DNA from: Artocarpus heterophyllus
Taxonomy: Eukaryota; Streptophyta; Magnoliopsida; Rosales; Moraceae
DNA length: 64,000 bases
Direction: 5' to 3'
Assembly (NCBI GenBank): GCA_025403435.1
Contig: CM046351.1
Coordinates: 24,641,730 to 24,705,729, forward strand
The notes beneath the pieces are model-generated. The model saw only the letters and a list, made by a program, of their open reading frames with translations, was not told where the DNA came from and did not search any database. Positions 1-10,862 of the stretch are shown piece after piece. The translations under genes were made by a program, and so were the position numbers. Within the stretch, counting starts at the first letter, position 1. Each line of letters opens with the position of its first letter.

Positions 1-1
1 G

Positions 2-619
2 AATGTCTGTGTCTTTTGTGGTTCCAGCCTTGGAAAAGATAAAGCTTATTTAGAAGCTGCAAATCACTTAGGGCAAGTCCTAGCACGCAAGAAGATTAAC
101 ATAATCTATGGGGGTGGTAGTATAAAAATGATGGTAAATATGGCACTAGCAGCTAGGTCTAGCGACGCTACTGATGTAAGAATTTGGCCTCATATTCCAG
201 TTGAAGGAAACCTTTGTAAGGAAACCATAGGTAAGGGAGAAGGAGTCAGGAGTATCCCTAAAAATTTTAAAGACATAATCTATAATTCCGATGCTTTTAT
301 AGCATTACCTGGTGGTCTAGGTACTCTTGAGGAAATATTTATAGTTGCTTGTGGGCAATTGTTGGGCTTTTATTCCAAACCTTTGGGTCTGCTGAACGTA
401 AAGGGTTTTTATGACGGTCTTTTGAAATTTCTAGATTACGCTGTGGAAGAAAACATCACTACAGAATCGGAGAGACAAATCTTTGTTACTGCTTCAACAG
501 CTGAGGAATTGATAGATAAAATACAAATCATACATCCAGAATCCGACACTGCAACATCCAAGCTTGAATGGGAAAGGGAAAGCCGGGAGCGGCCAATTGA
601 TTTGAATCTCCATCTGTAA
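2..619 (+). CDS. LOG-like (lysine decarboxylase-fold) protein, 5' partial, intronless
   Basis: The frame is open from the window edge to a TAA and gives about 205 residues of a LOG-family protein. LOG enzymes release active cytokinin bases from cytokinin riboside monophosphates. Visible landmarks are the N-terminal VCVFCGSS block, the IIYGGGS turn near residue 40, and the nucleotide-binding PGGLGTLEE motif followed by GLLNVKGFYDGLL. Plant LOG genes normally have several introns; this frame has none over almost the whole protein, so a processed retrocopy is likely. The region that usually carries the active-site Arg (an RKAEM-type block) reads SIPKNFKD, so ordinary activity is doubtful. The frame is undisrupted. 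Retrotransposon end signals start about 920 bases downstream on the same strand. The alternative is an unusual intron-poor LOG paralogue. The family call is firm; the retrocopy status is inferred. Confidence 0.65.
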   Translation, partial: NVCVFCGSSLGKDKAYLEAANHLGQVLARKKINIIYGGGSIKMMVNMALAARSSDATDVRIWPHIPVEGNLCKETIGKGEGVRSIPKNFKDIIYNSDAFIALPGGLGTLEEIFIVACGQLLGFYSKPLGLLNVKGFYDGLLKFLDYAVEENITTESERQIFVTASTAEELIDKIQIIHPESDTATSKLEWERESRERPIDLNLHL

Positions 620-1537
620 TCTTTTTGTTTTATCTTTGGCATGTAGGCATATGTGTCCGTATTTCGTGTGTTACGAATAACCGTTTGCCTTGTATTCTGT
701 GTTTCTTGTGGTACGTTGTTGTTCAATCTTTTAGATTCATTGAGCCTAATGCCGGGATGGCTGGATACGGAGTACTTGATGCTCTCGAAACGCATCCTTC
801 TTAAGGTCCGATCTTTTGTTTATCGATGTTTTTGTATCCTCTAAGCATGCATGATATGGATAGCTGGTATACGGAGTGCCTTGTACTCTCGAAACGTATC
901 CGTATTATGTTTGTAATGTGTAATATTCTGTTAATATTATGTGGAAGTACCAGAGTCAGTTATGGGGATATTCCATATGAAATATGAGTATATTATTTGG
1001 ATTGAATGTTTGTGTCATGAGGATAGCTGTTTAATGAAAAATATGTCGGGTATGTTTGCAACTCTGAGATTCCGTTTAATATCTCTATGAATAAGTTTAA
1101 TGTATAGTTTTGAATAAAAGTGTTTGTGATATATGTTTTATGATTATGTTTTAGTTTATTAGTTGAGGTATGAAATCAAATATATTTGACTTTTCCTTAC
1201 TCAAAAAGGAAAAGGAACCTAAAGATGAAGTATATAAAATTTCTCTGGCAATCTCCTTAAATGTGATTGTAAATCACAGTCCATGGACAATGAAGGACTG
1301 GAATCATGGTATGGTCAATATGTATGCCTGATCAGATTCTTAGACTATTATACGGTGTTATAAGTTGAAACTTGTCAGAAATACTCTTATTGAGGGATTT
1401 AGGAGTAAGATTTATTATGCAAGTAAATAAGTGGAAATACGATAACTTAAATTTGGAGGACAAACAACATTAACGGTTTAGACTCAGAATTGGAATCATA
1501 GTGGAATCATAATTTTTACTAGTATTGCTAGAATTGA
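620..1537. other. AT-rich stretch after the LOG-like frame, no gene recognised
   Basis: No coding motif or poly(A) tract typical of a retrocopy tail was found. If the gypsy signals at 1538-1574 belong to one element, this would be the end of its internal region, but I recognise no integrase or chromodomain remains. It contains a short imperfect repeat (755-901). Confidence 0.4.
755..901 (+). repeat. Imperfect direct repeat, two units of about 43 bp
   Basis: Units at about 755-797 and 858-901 share the order GGAT(A/G)GCTGG, TACGGAGT, CTCTCGAAACG and (C/T)ATCC, with about 60 unrelated bases between them. Function is unknown. Confidence 0.6.
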
Positions 1538-1574
1538 AATTTCGAGGACGAAATTTCTTTAAGGGGGGTAGAGC
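1538..1574 (+). promoter_or_regulatory. Ty3/gypsy polypurine tract and conserved internal-region end
   Basis: The sequence holds TTCGAGGACGAAATTTC followed by AAGGGGGGTAG directly before an LTR that starts TGTGACACC. This order marks the end of the internal region of plant Ty3/gypsy elements, where plus-strand DNA synthesis is primed. It fixes the orientation as plus. Confidence 0.85.
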
Positions 1575-3547
1575 TGTGACACCCGTTATTCTCCTAACGA
1601 GTATTGAGGTAATTAAATTAATTTTTAATGTATAAAAAAAATTGCTTCATTTAAATTTATTTTATAATATTTATTTTTATCTATTTTTAAATTTTCTAAA
1701 ATTCTCCTATATTTATTTAGTATGATTACTAAAAAGCCTTAGAACTTCTAATAAATCTCAAAAATGTCATATTGGCATTATATGTGTTAAAGTCTTTAGA
1801 TGAGACATAAGGATATCTTTTCCAACTACTCTTGACCCTCATTTTCTTTATTTCCTCCGTGACATGCTTCAACATGTCTCCTCTATAATTGTTTCCATCA
1901 CTTCTCTTCAAAGACTTCATCTTTTCTTCCTTTCTCTTCCACGGTTCCCACACTCTTCTTCTCATTTCTTTGCTGAAGCAAAATACTTAGAGAACTTCTT
2001 CAAGGCAGCCATAAAAATCAGCCACCATCACCTCCATTTGAGCAAGAATTTCAGTCATACCGAAGTAAAGGAACCTGTTTTGAAGCCATTTCAAGCTTCC
2101 AACTAACCATAATCCGAGGTTAGAATCTTATGAACAAATTTAGTCTTTCATTTATAAATTTTCTTTTATACTAAAGGATTATTCAAATTTGCGTTCTTAA
2201 ACCTAAGTATATGTTTGTTGCTATTTTGGAGCATATGTATGAAGTCTAAGTGTATATGCCCTAGACAGAAAATTTATATTGTTAAACTTTATAATACCTC
2301 TATGGGCAGTGGTTATTTCTTGAAATTCTAAGATTAAATTAAAATAAATTTTATGAATGTAGTTGTATGTTGTGCTTTAGTTTTAATTGTCCTTATGCAC
2401 GCCTTAGGATCAAGGGAGTATGGAGCTAACGTTAATTGATTCCAGGATTAAGAGACTGTTGATAAGCTTAAAAGGTAGGGATTCTATTACTCATCTTTTG
2501 TGAGGTTTTTATAGAATTAAAATTGATTGTTTTGCCGCAATATATATATATCTATGTTGAACTGATATTATATGATTATCACATATGAAACTATGACATG
2601 GACTCGTCTTGTATTGTACGGCGAGGAACATAATGAATTGACACATGTTATAAATTGAGAAGCATGGTTAGGAAAACTGACTCTATTAATAATGATTTAA
2701 TATAGAGAAATGGTGAGACATGAAGAGGGCGGCGATTACGTCCTTGGGCATGAATACCCTAAAAGGTAAAATAGGGGGAAGGTGATGACGCTTCCTTGGG
2801 TTGAAAGTCCCAGAACACACTGTACAGGAATCGATTTGGTGAGGACTCGGGGCTTGATGTCCCCTCACCGGAACACCCTTGGAATGTTTATAGGGTGATC
2901 AAGTGCGCCCATTTGGGTCTCGATGAGTTGAGTGATACTCTATTTAACATGGATACCTAGGAACAATGATGATTGGTAATATTTGCATAAATGTGTAATT
3001 ATGACACTTGGTAATGATTAACTACGGTATCCATAAGATGTGATCATAATAAACCTCATAATCTGGAATATGATGTAACTTACTAACCATGCAGGTTTTA
3101 ATGTGGTAATGATAAAAACCTAAAGGTGAGTAATGGCTTTCTCTACTGAGCATAGTGTTGCTCATACCCTTATATTTTTATCTTTTCAGGACTCACTAAG
3201 TGTGAGGTGGCTACGAGAAATATAGTTGAGGAAGTGATGTAGCTATATTACATTGGGACTGCTTCAATTGTTGAGAATGTTCTTCATGATAATGTAAGCA
3301 TCAATTGTTACTTTCTGTGACTGTATTACAATGTGTTGAGGGTTAAAATGATGATGACAACAGTTTATATTATTAAATTTAAGGTGCTACATTAAAACTG
3401 TGGTTTATTTATCGTTTATATTTTTATTTTTGAGTTGAGAGTTTTCATTTAAGTCCCGGGCAAATTTTATTTTTAAGGTTTTACTTTTATTATTTATTTT
3501 TATTTTATCTCATTAAAAACTGTTAACCCCCACATAGGGGCGTTACA
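1575..3547 (+). repeat. 3' LTR of a Ty3/gypsy retrotransposon
   Basis: The LTR runs from TGTGACACC to GGCGTTACA, so the ends are near-inverted repeats of the TG...CA kind. It is about 1.97 kb long. Near 3136-3164 it carries the CTACTGAGC...GCTCA landmark also seen, in the other orientation, in the gypsy LTRs at 33912, 45798 and 60692. Because a polypurine tract lies on its left, it is the 3' LTR of a plus-oriented element whose 5' part is outside the window or lost. The downstream target site would begin AAGGT, but the matching copy is not in view. Confidence 0.8.
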
Positions 3548-4619
3548 AAGGTCATGGAGAAACAATGTTTATGCATTTTCTAGGACTTATGACAAGTAAA
3601 AGGGAAAATTAGGACTCTATAATTTATGATGTAGAGTCCCCTTTTCTCAATCAATGCCTTAGGAACACGTCATACATTTCTTTAGAATGCAGACAGCTGG
3701 TATAGTTCACGAGAGGAAACAAACAAATCCAACAGAATTTACCTAACACAAATGGCTTATTTGGGCGTCTGAGAGACAACCTTTCTCTCTACCACATTTC
3801 CAAGACTACCCAAAAAAAAAAAAAGGCAGAAAAAAAAGGAATAAAAATGATCACGGGGATTGAATGAACTACTAGAAAGGGCTCTTACACTGCAGAATAT
3901 ACTTGTCTTTTTATGAAGAAGAAAAAGAAGGATAGTGTTTGAGATGTCAAAGTGTGTGGTTGATATATGCCTAGTTGTTCTATCAGTTAGATTTTGTCTG
4001 TTGGGCATTACAAATACAACAATAGAACATGTGACTGCACATGTGAGAAGGTTTTGTATATCACTTTCATTTATACCATTTCACATGGTTTCAGAACCAA
4101 AAGAAAGCCAATTAGGGAATGTTTATGTTATACCCTTGTTAAAAAATAAAAAAAAAAATAAAAAAAAAACCCTTTTTAAGTCATCAAAATTTCAAATCTA
4201 ATTAAAATCGAAAACTTCATTTAGCGTCTTCACAATTCAAATTTCAAAAAGAGGTCCTTTTCTAATCTGCTCATTTCACATTGTTACCATTGGCATATTG
4301 GCTAGAACTTGAACAGAGTTGGAATAGTTGTCAGCCATGGAAGATGATGCTCTTCAAGAATAAGGTTAAATAACTAGAGAGATAAACAAAGTGAATAGAG
4401 CTAATAAGAAGGAGAAAAGCTGGTGTGATGTTCCATCAGTTGAATAAATTTTTCTGCCACCACTCATGATTCACACATAAGGACACTGGTTGCGATATTG
4501 TCGTTTTGGAAAGCACAAAGTTTCAAAGGAACTGATATCTAGAACCATTTGCATATATCATTACTTGCATAGAGACATACAGTTGATTCTTTAAATCTTT
4601 AAGCGACAGATAAGATTGC
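3548..4619. other. Intergenic sequence upstream of the GASA gene
   Basis: AT-rich, with A-tracts at about 3811-3823 and 4141-4170. No gene or element recognised; presumably it includes the distal promoter of the GASA gene. Confidence 0.4.
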
Positions 4620-4629
4620 TATATATATA
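4620..4629 (+). promoter_or_regulatory. TATA box of the GASA gene
   Basis: TATATATATA lies about 90 bases before the start codon at 4717, in the expected place for a plant core promoter with a short 5' leader. Confidence 0.6.
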
Positions 4630-4716
4630 GTCCCTCACTTCCTCCATAGCCATTCACAATTTGTCTAGTTTCTTTTGAGAGTCTTTTCTAGTACGGCTTT
4701 CTTTTGAAACAAGAAA

Positions 4717-6010
4717 ATGGCAAAAGGGTTAAGCTTTTTGATGTTCTCTTTAGTTGTATTCCTTCTCCTGATTGCAGAGAACCATGTAAGCAACAAAAAA
4801 CTTAAAACTCTTTTGTTTCTTCTTAACCAGACTTCGAATATTTTTCACTGGTTAGATTTCTATATAGTAAGGCACAGAGATTACCACAGCCAGTTTCCAT
4901 CTAAATTTAAGTTGAATTTTACCAGATCGTAAAACAACAAGGATATTCATTTCTTGGGGTCTACTTGTAATTTGCAATTGTTCATGTTCTTGAAAACATT
5001 TTCTCTTTTTCTTCCTTTAGTTTGCTTGGTAAAAGCCTATGATTACTTGGTAAAACTTCTTTTCTATACAATGTAGCACGCAATGCACCAACCATTAAGG
5101 TGGGCAGGAGCTATTTTACTTCTTAAGAGTATTAATATTTTTTTTTTTTGGTTAAACGAATTACTTCTTAGTCTTTGACCTCTTAAAAAAAAAAAGGCAA
5201 GAAAAATACTTGAGTTTCCATTCCATTTGTTTGCCTCTGATAAACATGATTACTCTGGATTTATTTTGTAGGCTAATGGTATCTCTGAGGCACCATCACC
5301 ACAGCCTCAATATAATAGAACAAGCAGCAGCCGTTACATGGTGAGTATTATTTTTACAAGAATTTGGCAGCTTATATTATTCTCTGTTTTTTTTTTAATT
5401 AATCTAAACTTCTAATCTGATTGACACTTTCAAGTAATTTAACCATTATTTTTGTGAAAATTCAGCATGGCATCACTCAAGGCAGCCTCAAACCCGAGGG
5501 TACGCAAGGATTGTTATAATTTGAATAATTTTTTTGTATTACTACAATTGATGAAACCCCACACACATACGGCAGCACGCCATGCAACAAACTTCAGTGT
5601 CTCATTGGTTCGACGTGTTTGGTTATGCAGTAAAAATGACACATTGCCTATATGTGTAGTGACTTCATCCGATGAAGAACATAACTCTCATCATTTTGCA
5701 AAACTCAAATTACAAAATTACTTGGAAATTCTATTGATTATTTTCAACCTTTCCTTTGGATGAGTAAAGAGAAGAAGAATCTAAAATTCGCGACAAAGAG
5801 GAATAAATAACTGTTGTTTAATTTGCAGAATGCGGTCCTCGTTGTACAACAAGATGTTCAAACACGCAGTACAGGAAGCCATGCATGTTCTTCTGCCAAA
5901 AGTGTTGTGCAAAATGTTTGTGTGTGCCTCCGGGGACGTATGGGAACAAGCAAGTCTGCCCTTGCTACAATAACTGGAAGACCAAGAGAGGAGGCCCCAA
6001 GTGCCCCTGA
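4717..6010 (+). CDS. GASA/snakin (gibberellin-regulated) cysteine-rich peptide, complete
   Basis: Four exons at 4717-4785, 5272-5340, 5466-5499 and 5829-6010, all with GT-AG introns, give 117 residues. Residues 1 to about 23 form a hydrophobic secretion signal (MAKGLSFLMFSLVVFLLLIA). A short polar, variable linker with EAPSPQPQYNR follows. The last 60 residues are the GASA domain with all twelve cysteines (residues 59-116), including KPCMFFCQKCCAKCLCVPPG and ending in GGPKCP. GASA peptides are secreted and act in growth, hormone response and antimicrobial defence. The start is the first ATG after the TATA box and opens directly into the signal peptide. The cysteine pattern is intact, so the gene looks functional. 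I cannot assign a family member number. Confidence 0.93.
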
Positions 6011-6074
6011 AGAATGCCCCTCTTTATATTCATGACTTTGTGTTAATAGTATTTTTACTGCTACTTTCTCCATG

Positions 6075-6080
6075 AATAAA
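6075..6080 (+). terminator. Likely poly(A) signal of the GASA gene
   Basis: AATAAA lies 65 bases after the TGA in an AT-rich stretch, as expected for a plant near-upstream element. Confidence 0.5.
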
Positions 6081-6270
6081 ATTGCTCTATTTAATTCCTA
6101 AAATTCAATGCCTCTTCATCTGACAAGTTAGTTTTTTACACCTCACAAATTACTGCAACGGATTTTCGTACAACATTTTAGAGAGCAAGGGAAAAGCAAA
6201 ACCTACTACATGCCTCGAGAAATATTTGCAAATGTTGACTTAATTCATTAGTCTGGGAAAATGTTAGCCA

Positions 6271-6703
6271 TGTTGGGAATTAACTATTGTAAAGGGCGGT
6301 TTCTAAACCTATAAAAGTGAGAGTGAATGTGAGGCATAACTTGTAACTTTCATTGTAAGTCTGAGATAACAGAAACCAGTGTGTGAGAAAGCTATGATCC
6401 ACCCGCATGCGGCTCACACCATTTGAGGTGGCCCAGTCTAGCATTCATTCGCAAAATCCTATAGTGAAATCGAGAGAGAACTGTTATGGTGAGTTAGACA
6501 GGAAAAGCCATTACTCTTGATTGGTTTTTTTGACTAGTAAAATCTTCTTAGCCTTCTTGTAGATGTAAGACCACATTGATCCGAACGAGGTTAGTTCTTC
6601 CATTGATTTCTCTGTTGTTTTGGTTAAGGCTTTAGAGTGTTTTGTATGATCAAGAATCAAGTCAATCTGTGAGATTATGATGTTTCTGTTCTAAGTCACT
6701 GCA
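6271..6703 (+). repeat. 5' LTR of a Ty1/copia relic
   Basis: The segment starts TGTTGGGAAT, ends CACTGCA, and is followed three bases later by a primer-site-like sequence. It is about 430 bp, with CTATAAAAG near 6320 as a possible promoter. No 3' LTR was found. It belongs with the gag remains downstream. Confidence 0.65.
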
Positions 6704-6706
6704 AAC

Positions 6707-6718
6707 CGGTATCAGAAC
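6707..6718 (+). promoter_or_regulatory. Primer binding site (initiator tRNA-Met type), mutated
   Basis: CGGTATCAGAAC differs by two bases from TGGTATCAGAGC, the usual complement of the tRNA-iMet 3' end. It sits just after the LTR and fixes the plus orientation. Confidence 0.65.
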
Positions 6719-7360
6719 TTTGGATCTTGGAAACCAAAGGGTCAACAAGATTGAGTTTGGAGAAAATCACTAGAAAAGATGACTTTTTGTCTTTTGAGAT
6801 TGAAGACGAGATCAGTTTGATGCACCAGATTACTTGATTACACATTGGGAGGTGAGAATAATCTTCCAAGTACAATAACAAACAAGGAGAAGAATGAAAT
6901 TATGAGCAAGGCTCATAGTAATGAAATTTTTGGCAAATCGATTACTTGAAGAGAAGATTATTCACTTTCTGTATGCAATCTGGGAAATCAATGACGGATC
7001 ACTTGGATGCTATCAACAAAATCATCTTGGAACTTGAGAGAATATAGGGAAAAAAAGAAAAGAAAAGAAAAGAAAAGATGTGAAGCCAAAAAACCCGATG
7101 AAAATAGAAATCAAAGACCAAGAGAAGGTATTTTCTTTGCCATGAAGAAGGGTATTCAAGAAAGACTTCCATACGAGGAAAAAGACAACTGAAAATGCCA
7201 GAGATGATGGGGATCTTGCCGTAGCTACTTATAGTAATGGGAGTATAGAGGTATTGACAGTAATTGATATGGACTTGGACAAAGAATGAGTACTAGATTG
7301 TAAAGCATGACACCAAACAAGAGCTGCTTCGAGTTCTATCTAGACAAGGGTGGAGCTACT
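6719..7360 (+). pseudogene. Ty1/copia gag-protease remnant
   Basis: Translation in shifting frames gives pieces of a copia gag, such as GKSMTDHLDAINKIILELE near 6975-7040, which matches the helical core of the family. Near 7206-7300 there are remains of the acidic stretch and the EWVLD block that normally precedes the protease. Frames are broken by stops and shifts, and everything from the integrase onward is missing. The A/G-rich run near 7050-7080 is a local expansion. It is a dead internal fragment of the element whose LTR is at 6271. Confidence 0.6.
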
Positions 7361-8894
7361 CATAGACGAAAGTGGACGGTCATACTTGAACTTTTTTCCT
7401 TTTTTTTTAATTTTTTGTATGAGATTTTATAAAACTTATGTTTTACCCTCTTCAAATTGTATTTTGAGCTTTCTATAATTCTATCTCTCTTTATTTGTCT
7501 TATTTTATTAATTTAATCACATCTCTGCCCTCTAGTTAATTTTGTAGCTCCTCCATCCAAAATGGCTGTTCGGAACAATTTGGCTAAAGCTGCATGATGA
7601 GTGTGTAAAGACTTTTACAAGAGGTGAGATATGTGTGAGTTCTAAAAGAATCTAATTTCTTTAGGAACGTTAGATTTGAAGGGTTAATTACAAAAGTATC
7701 CCTTTTAATTTTATTTATTTTTACAATTTATCATTTTATTCAGGAAACCAGAATGATGCCTTTGGATTTAAAGAATTTGTTTCAATTTTATCTTTTTGCC
7801 AATTATAAACTTGAAAAATAGGCAAAATTAATTTTTTTTTTGCCTAAATGCCCTCTCATAAATAATACTAAGTAATAATACAATCAGAAATAAAAATTAA
7901 ACAATTTTTTAATAATAAGAAAACAAACTATCTCCAATTTCTTTTTCTTCTTTCTTTCTTCTTCCTTCCGTTCATCTTCTCTCTCTCTTTTTTCTTGCGG
8001 TCACTTAAACAAACTTGTGGCTCAAAAACAAAAAGTAGTTTGTTAAAGAAAGAAAAAAAAATAGAGTTAAGCATTAGATTTATTTTAGCTATTGGGAAAA
8101 TTAAGAATATTTACGAATTAAAGTGTCACTGCTAACACTGTATTGTTTTTGAAAGTCTTATATACCATATTCTCAAGTAATGTCCACCTTAAATGGTGGT
8201 GAAAGACTATCAATGGAATTATTTTTCTTAGAAGAGCTATAAAATTCAACTTTAATATTTAACATAGAATTTTGAAATTTATATAATATAATTCCACAAA
8301 TTCTTCAATTACAAAAACAAAAACAAAAGATAAAATTTTTAGAAAAATTATGTGATTTAAATATTTTTTAATTTGATTTTAAGATTTTTTCAATTATTAT
8401 ATAAAATTTGGTGGAAACTTGTATATTAATATTTTACAAATTTTTAGTTAATGTTTTATTAGAAGGTAGCTTAGTAAAAAAAAAAATCGATGTTTGTTTG
8501 TTTTTTATTTTTTTTTTATTTTAAGGATAAAATCAACAAAATCAAAACCTTAAAAAGGCAACATCAGCCATTCCCGCTCAAGTGAGAGGTTTTAAACATG
8601 TTTTTTTAGTGGGACATCAGGGACGCTCACTTTTCGCTGCTGGCAAGAGCAATTCAAGGGTGGGTGTTCAATCTCAGTGAGGATGTAGTGAATTTAACAT
8701 AAAAACTTAGTTGATTATATTCTGACTATGAAAACAGAATAACTGAATAATTTGTTCGATAAAGATGGTTCAAATTCAAAAAATCTAACCAACCTTTCTA
8801 CAATATGTTTTATCATAAAATTTAAATTTGTTATAGTATTTAAGGCTTAAATATTTGGTTCAAAATATATTTCTAAATGGACGCAAAAAATTAT
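7361..8894. other. AT-rich intergenic DNA, no gene seen
   Basis: Long T- and A-rich runs (for example 7820-7840 and 8480-8520) and no coding motif. It separates the copia relic from the pararetrovirus locus. Confidence 0.4.
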
Positions 8895-9053
8895 TTGCCA
8901 TACTTTTGATCCTTCTTGCCCACTCTATCTTTGATGATGGAGAACACAATGCCCCATTGTGGCGATGGATAACACAACTTCTTGCCATACTTTTGATCCG
9001 TCTTGTCCACTCTATCTTTGATGATGGAGAACACAATTCCCCATCGTGGTGAC
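8895..9053 (+). repeat. Tandem duplication, 87-bp period
   Basis: Unit 1 is 8895-8981 and unit 2 starts at 8982. Both contain TTGCCATACTTTTGATCC and then CTATCTTTGATGATGGAGAA, with a few substitutions. It abuts the left border of the pararetrovirus locus, and I found no counterpart in the other viral copies. Confidence 0.75.
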
Positions 9054-9119
9054 GGTTAACGCTTCTTGGACCATCAGCCTAAACCCATCCCTCCTTTACA
9101 TCTGCAGCAGCGCAAACTG

Positions 9120-10013
9120 ATTCTGCCGCTTTAGCTAATCTTGTTCATCTAGTATTTGTTTGAGTCTGACCATTGATGATGCCGCTGGTATGGGCTTGAT
9201 CAATGGTTGGGGCTCTTTTGTCATGGTTGTAAAACGCCATGGGGTGTTATTATCGACAACAGCTTTCAACTTTTCTTGTCGTTGAAGATCCTTATATTGG
9301 AGCTTAAGGTTTTTCATCTCTTCTTCCTTGGTGATGAAGATATGCATGGGGACATTGGAGGTTTTGATGAGGAGCATCAATTGGTTATGGACTTGTTGAA
9401 TTTTAGCCGATAATTGTTGGATAATAAAATTTTGGGATTGGTGAACATCAGCCGTGAGTTGTGCTATATGGGTTTCAATCCTCTTGAACACCTTGTTTTG
9501 AGAGATCGAATTCTTTGTTTGCCAGTTTAAAGTGGCTTCGGCCGGAGAGACTCGTTTAGTAGAGCCATCAGCTTCTCTTATGGTTGGATTGGCGATCTTG
9601 GGTTGGTGAATGATTGTGCCATTGTGGGTATGAAACTCATTTATAGGTGGAAACTCATCTTCGTATGTTGAAGACGAAGGGCTCATCATATAGGCTTGTG
9701 CAAGCTTTGGAGCTATCGGAGTGGAGGTAGTTTTTTCATGATGTTGGAACGACTGTTGAGCTTTCTTGTAACATAGGAGGATTGCAGGAGGTGATGAAGA
9801 CTTTTGAGAAGACCTTTGGGACCTTTGGACAGGAGGAGATCCTGGAGGAGGATCAGTAGAATCTTGAGGGGAATTATTCCAGCAGGTCGGTGGTGGAAGT
9901 GGTTGACCGTAATGCTCTAGAGCTAAGTATTTGACTAAATAATCAAATTTTCTAGAGGGTTGTCTGAGAGGACCAACAGTAGGATCACCTTGGAGAAACT
10001 TTTGTTTTAGCAT
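9120..10013 (-). pseudogene. Endogenous pararetrovirus, copy A: coiled-coil region of the polyprotein (inverted segment)
   Basis: About 290 codons stay open on the minus strand. The translation has a Pro-rich part followed, over roughly residues 180-260, by a Gln/Leu/Ile-rich heptad stretch (IETHIAQLTADVHQSQNF and on) that looks like a coiled coil. The same region is found at 17900-18783 in copy B, so its place between the movement domain and the capsid region is clear. In copy A this piece is inverted relative to the capsid-to-RT segment that follows at 10863. The left limit is where similarity to copy B ends. Confidence 0.75.
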
Positions 10014-10862
10014 TTTTCCTGAACTAGGTTTTTTGGTTCGTCGGGGCCGCTATGTTGTTGTCATGTCATTTGGTGTAGTAAGGCAAGTCGAACAAGAACA
10101 AACATCCCAATAACAATGATTATTAGGAGTTTTAAATGCATAAACTGGGTTGCCTTAGGAGTCAAAGGACTCTACATCAATAGGTGGAGTGGGGAGGCTG
10201 GCCCTCATATATTGAGTGGTAAAATAACTAGAGGGGGAGGAATCTTCCTTTCAATCAAAAGTCATCTCAGTGCTCCCGTCTGCAAGGCATTTGCAATGAG
10301 GCTCTTTCATATGGATGAAAGGAGGAGTCTGATGCATCTTCTCATAATTGGTAATCCATGAACTAGGAAGTATTTTGTACAATTCTTCCATAGGGATTTG
10401 CCGAGGAATATAAGTACAAGTAGGGACTTGATCAAAATCAACCTTGATCATTAATGCATCAACTGTCACAGGAAAGGCTAAGTCGAGTGCATGATCTTGC
10501 AGTCGATATGCCATCTGATAATAAAGAGTCAAGCCGATTGAATTGGGATCTTGATCAATGCCGACAATTTGGACCTAGACTTTGAGTGCATCAAGGAGGC
10601 GTTTGTCTTGCAAGGACATGTTGAAATTGGGGAACAACATAACAATTATTGTTCCTGTGTTCAACGTAATCTCAATTGTTGCAATGTTGGCCTACTGGTA
10701 TTTCTTCAGTAGGGTGTCAAGAAGTCTGATTCGTGTAGAAATTGGTAATCCTTTTCGAGCATGATAAGTTAGTGCAAGTCGAATAGCACCAAGCGAATAT
10801 GGGTGTACCCTTGGGATATCCATTGGTAAGGCAGCTTGTCTAGGATTTGGAGAGTTACTAAC
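10014..10862 (-). pseudogene. Endogenous pararetrovirus, copy A: movement-protein region (inverted segment)
   Basis: Minus-strand translation gives pieces of the 30K-type movement domain of Caulimoviridae, including LALTYHA, the DHALDLAFPV stretch, and PTCTYIPRQI before WITNYEKM. Stops and shifts break the frame. It lines up with 18784-19630 of copy B, but the first part of the reading frame and the primer site are missing. At about 10862 the sequence switches directly to plus-oriented capsid-side sequence, which marks an inversion breakpoint. Confidence 0.75.

Noticed and set aside
4620..4629. TA-rich run as a microsatellite only
   Set aside because: Its spacing to the GASA start codon makes a TATA box the better reading.
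5467..5763. 98-codon frame inside the GASA gene
   Set aside because: It reads through the exon 3 donor into intron 3 in another phase; the four-exon model explains the region.
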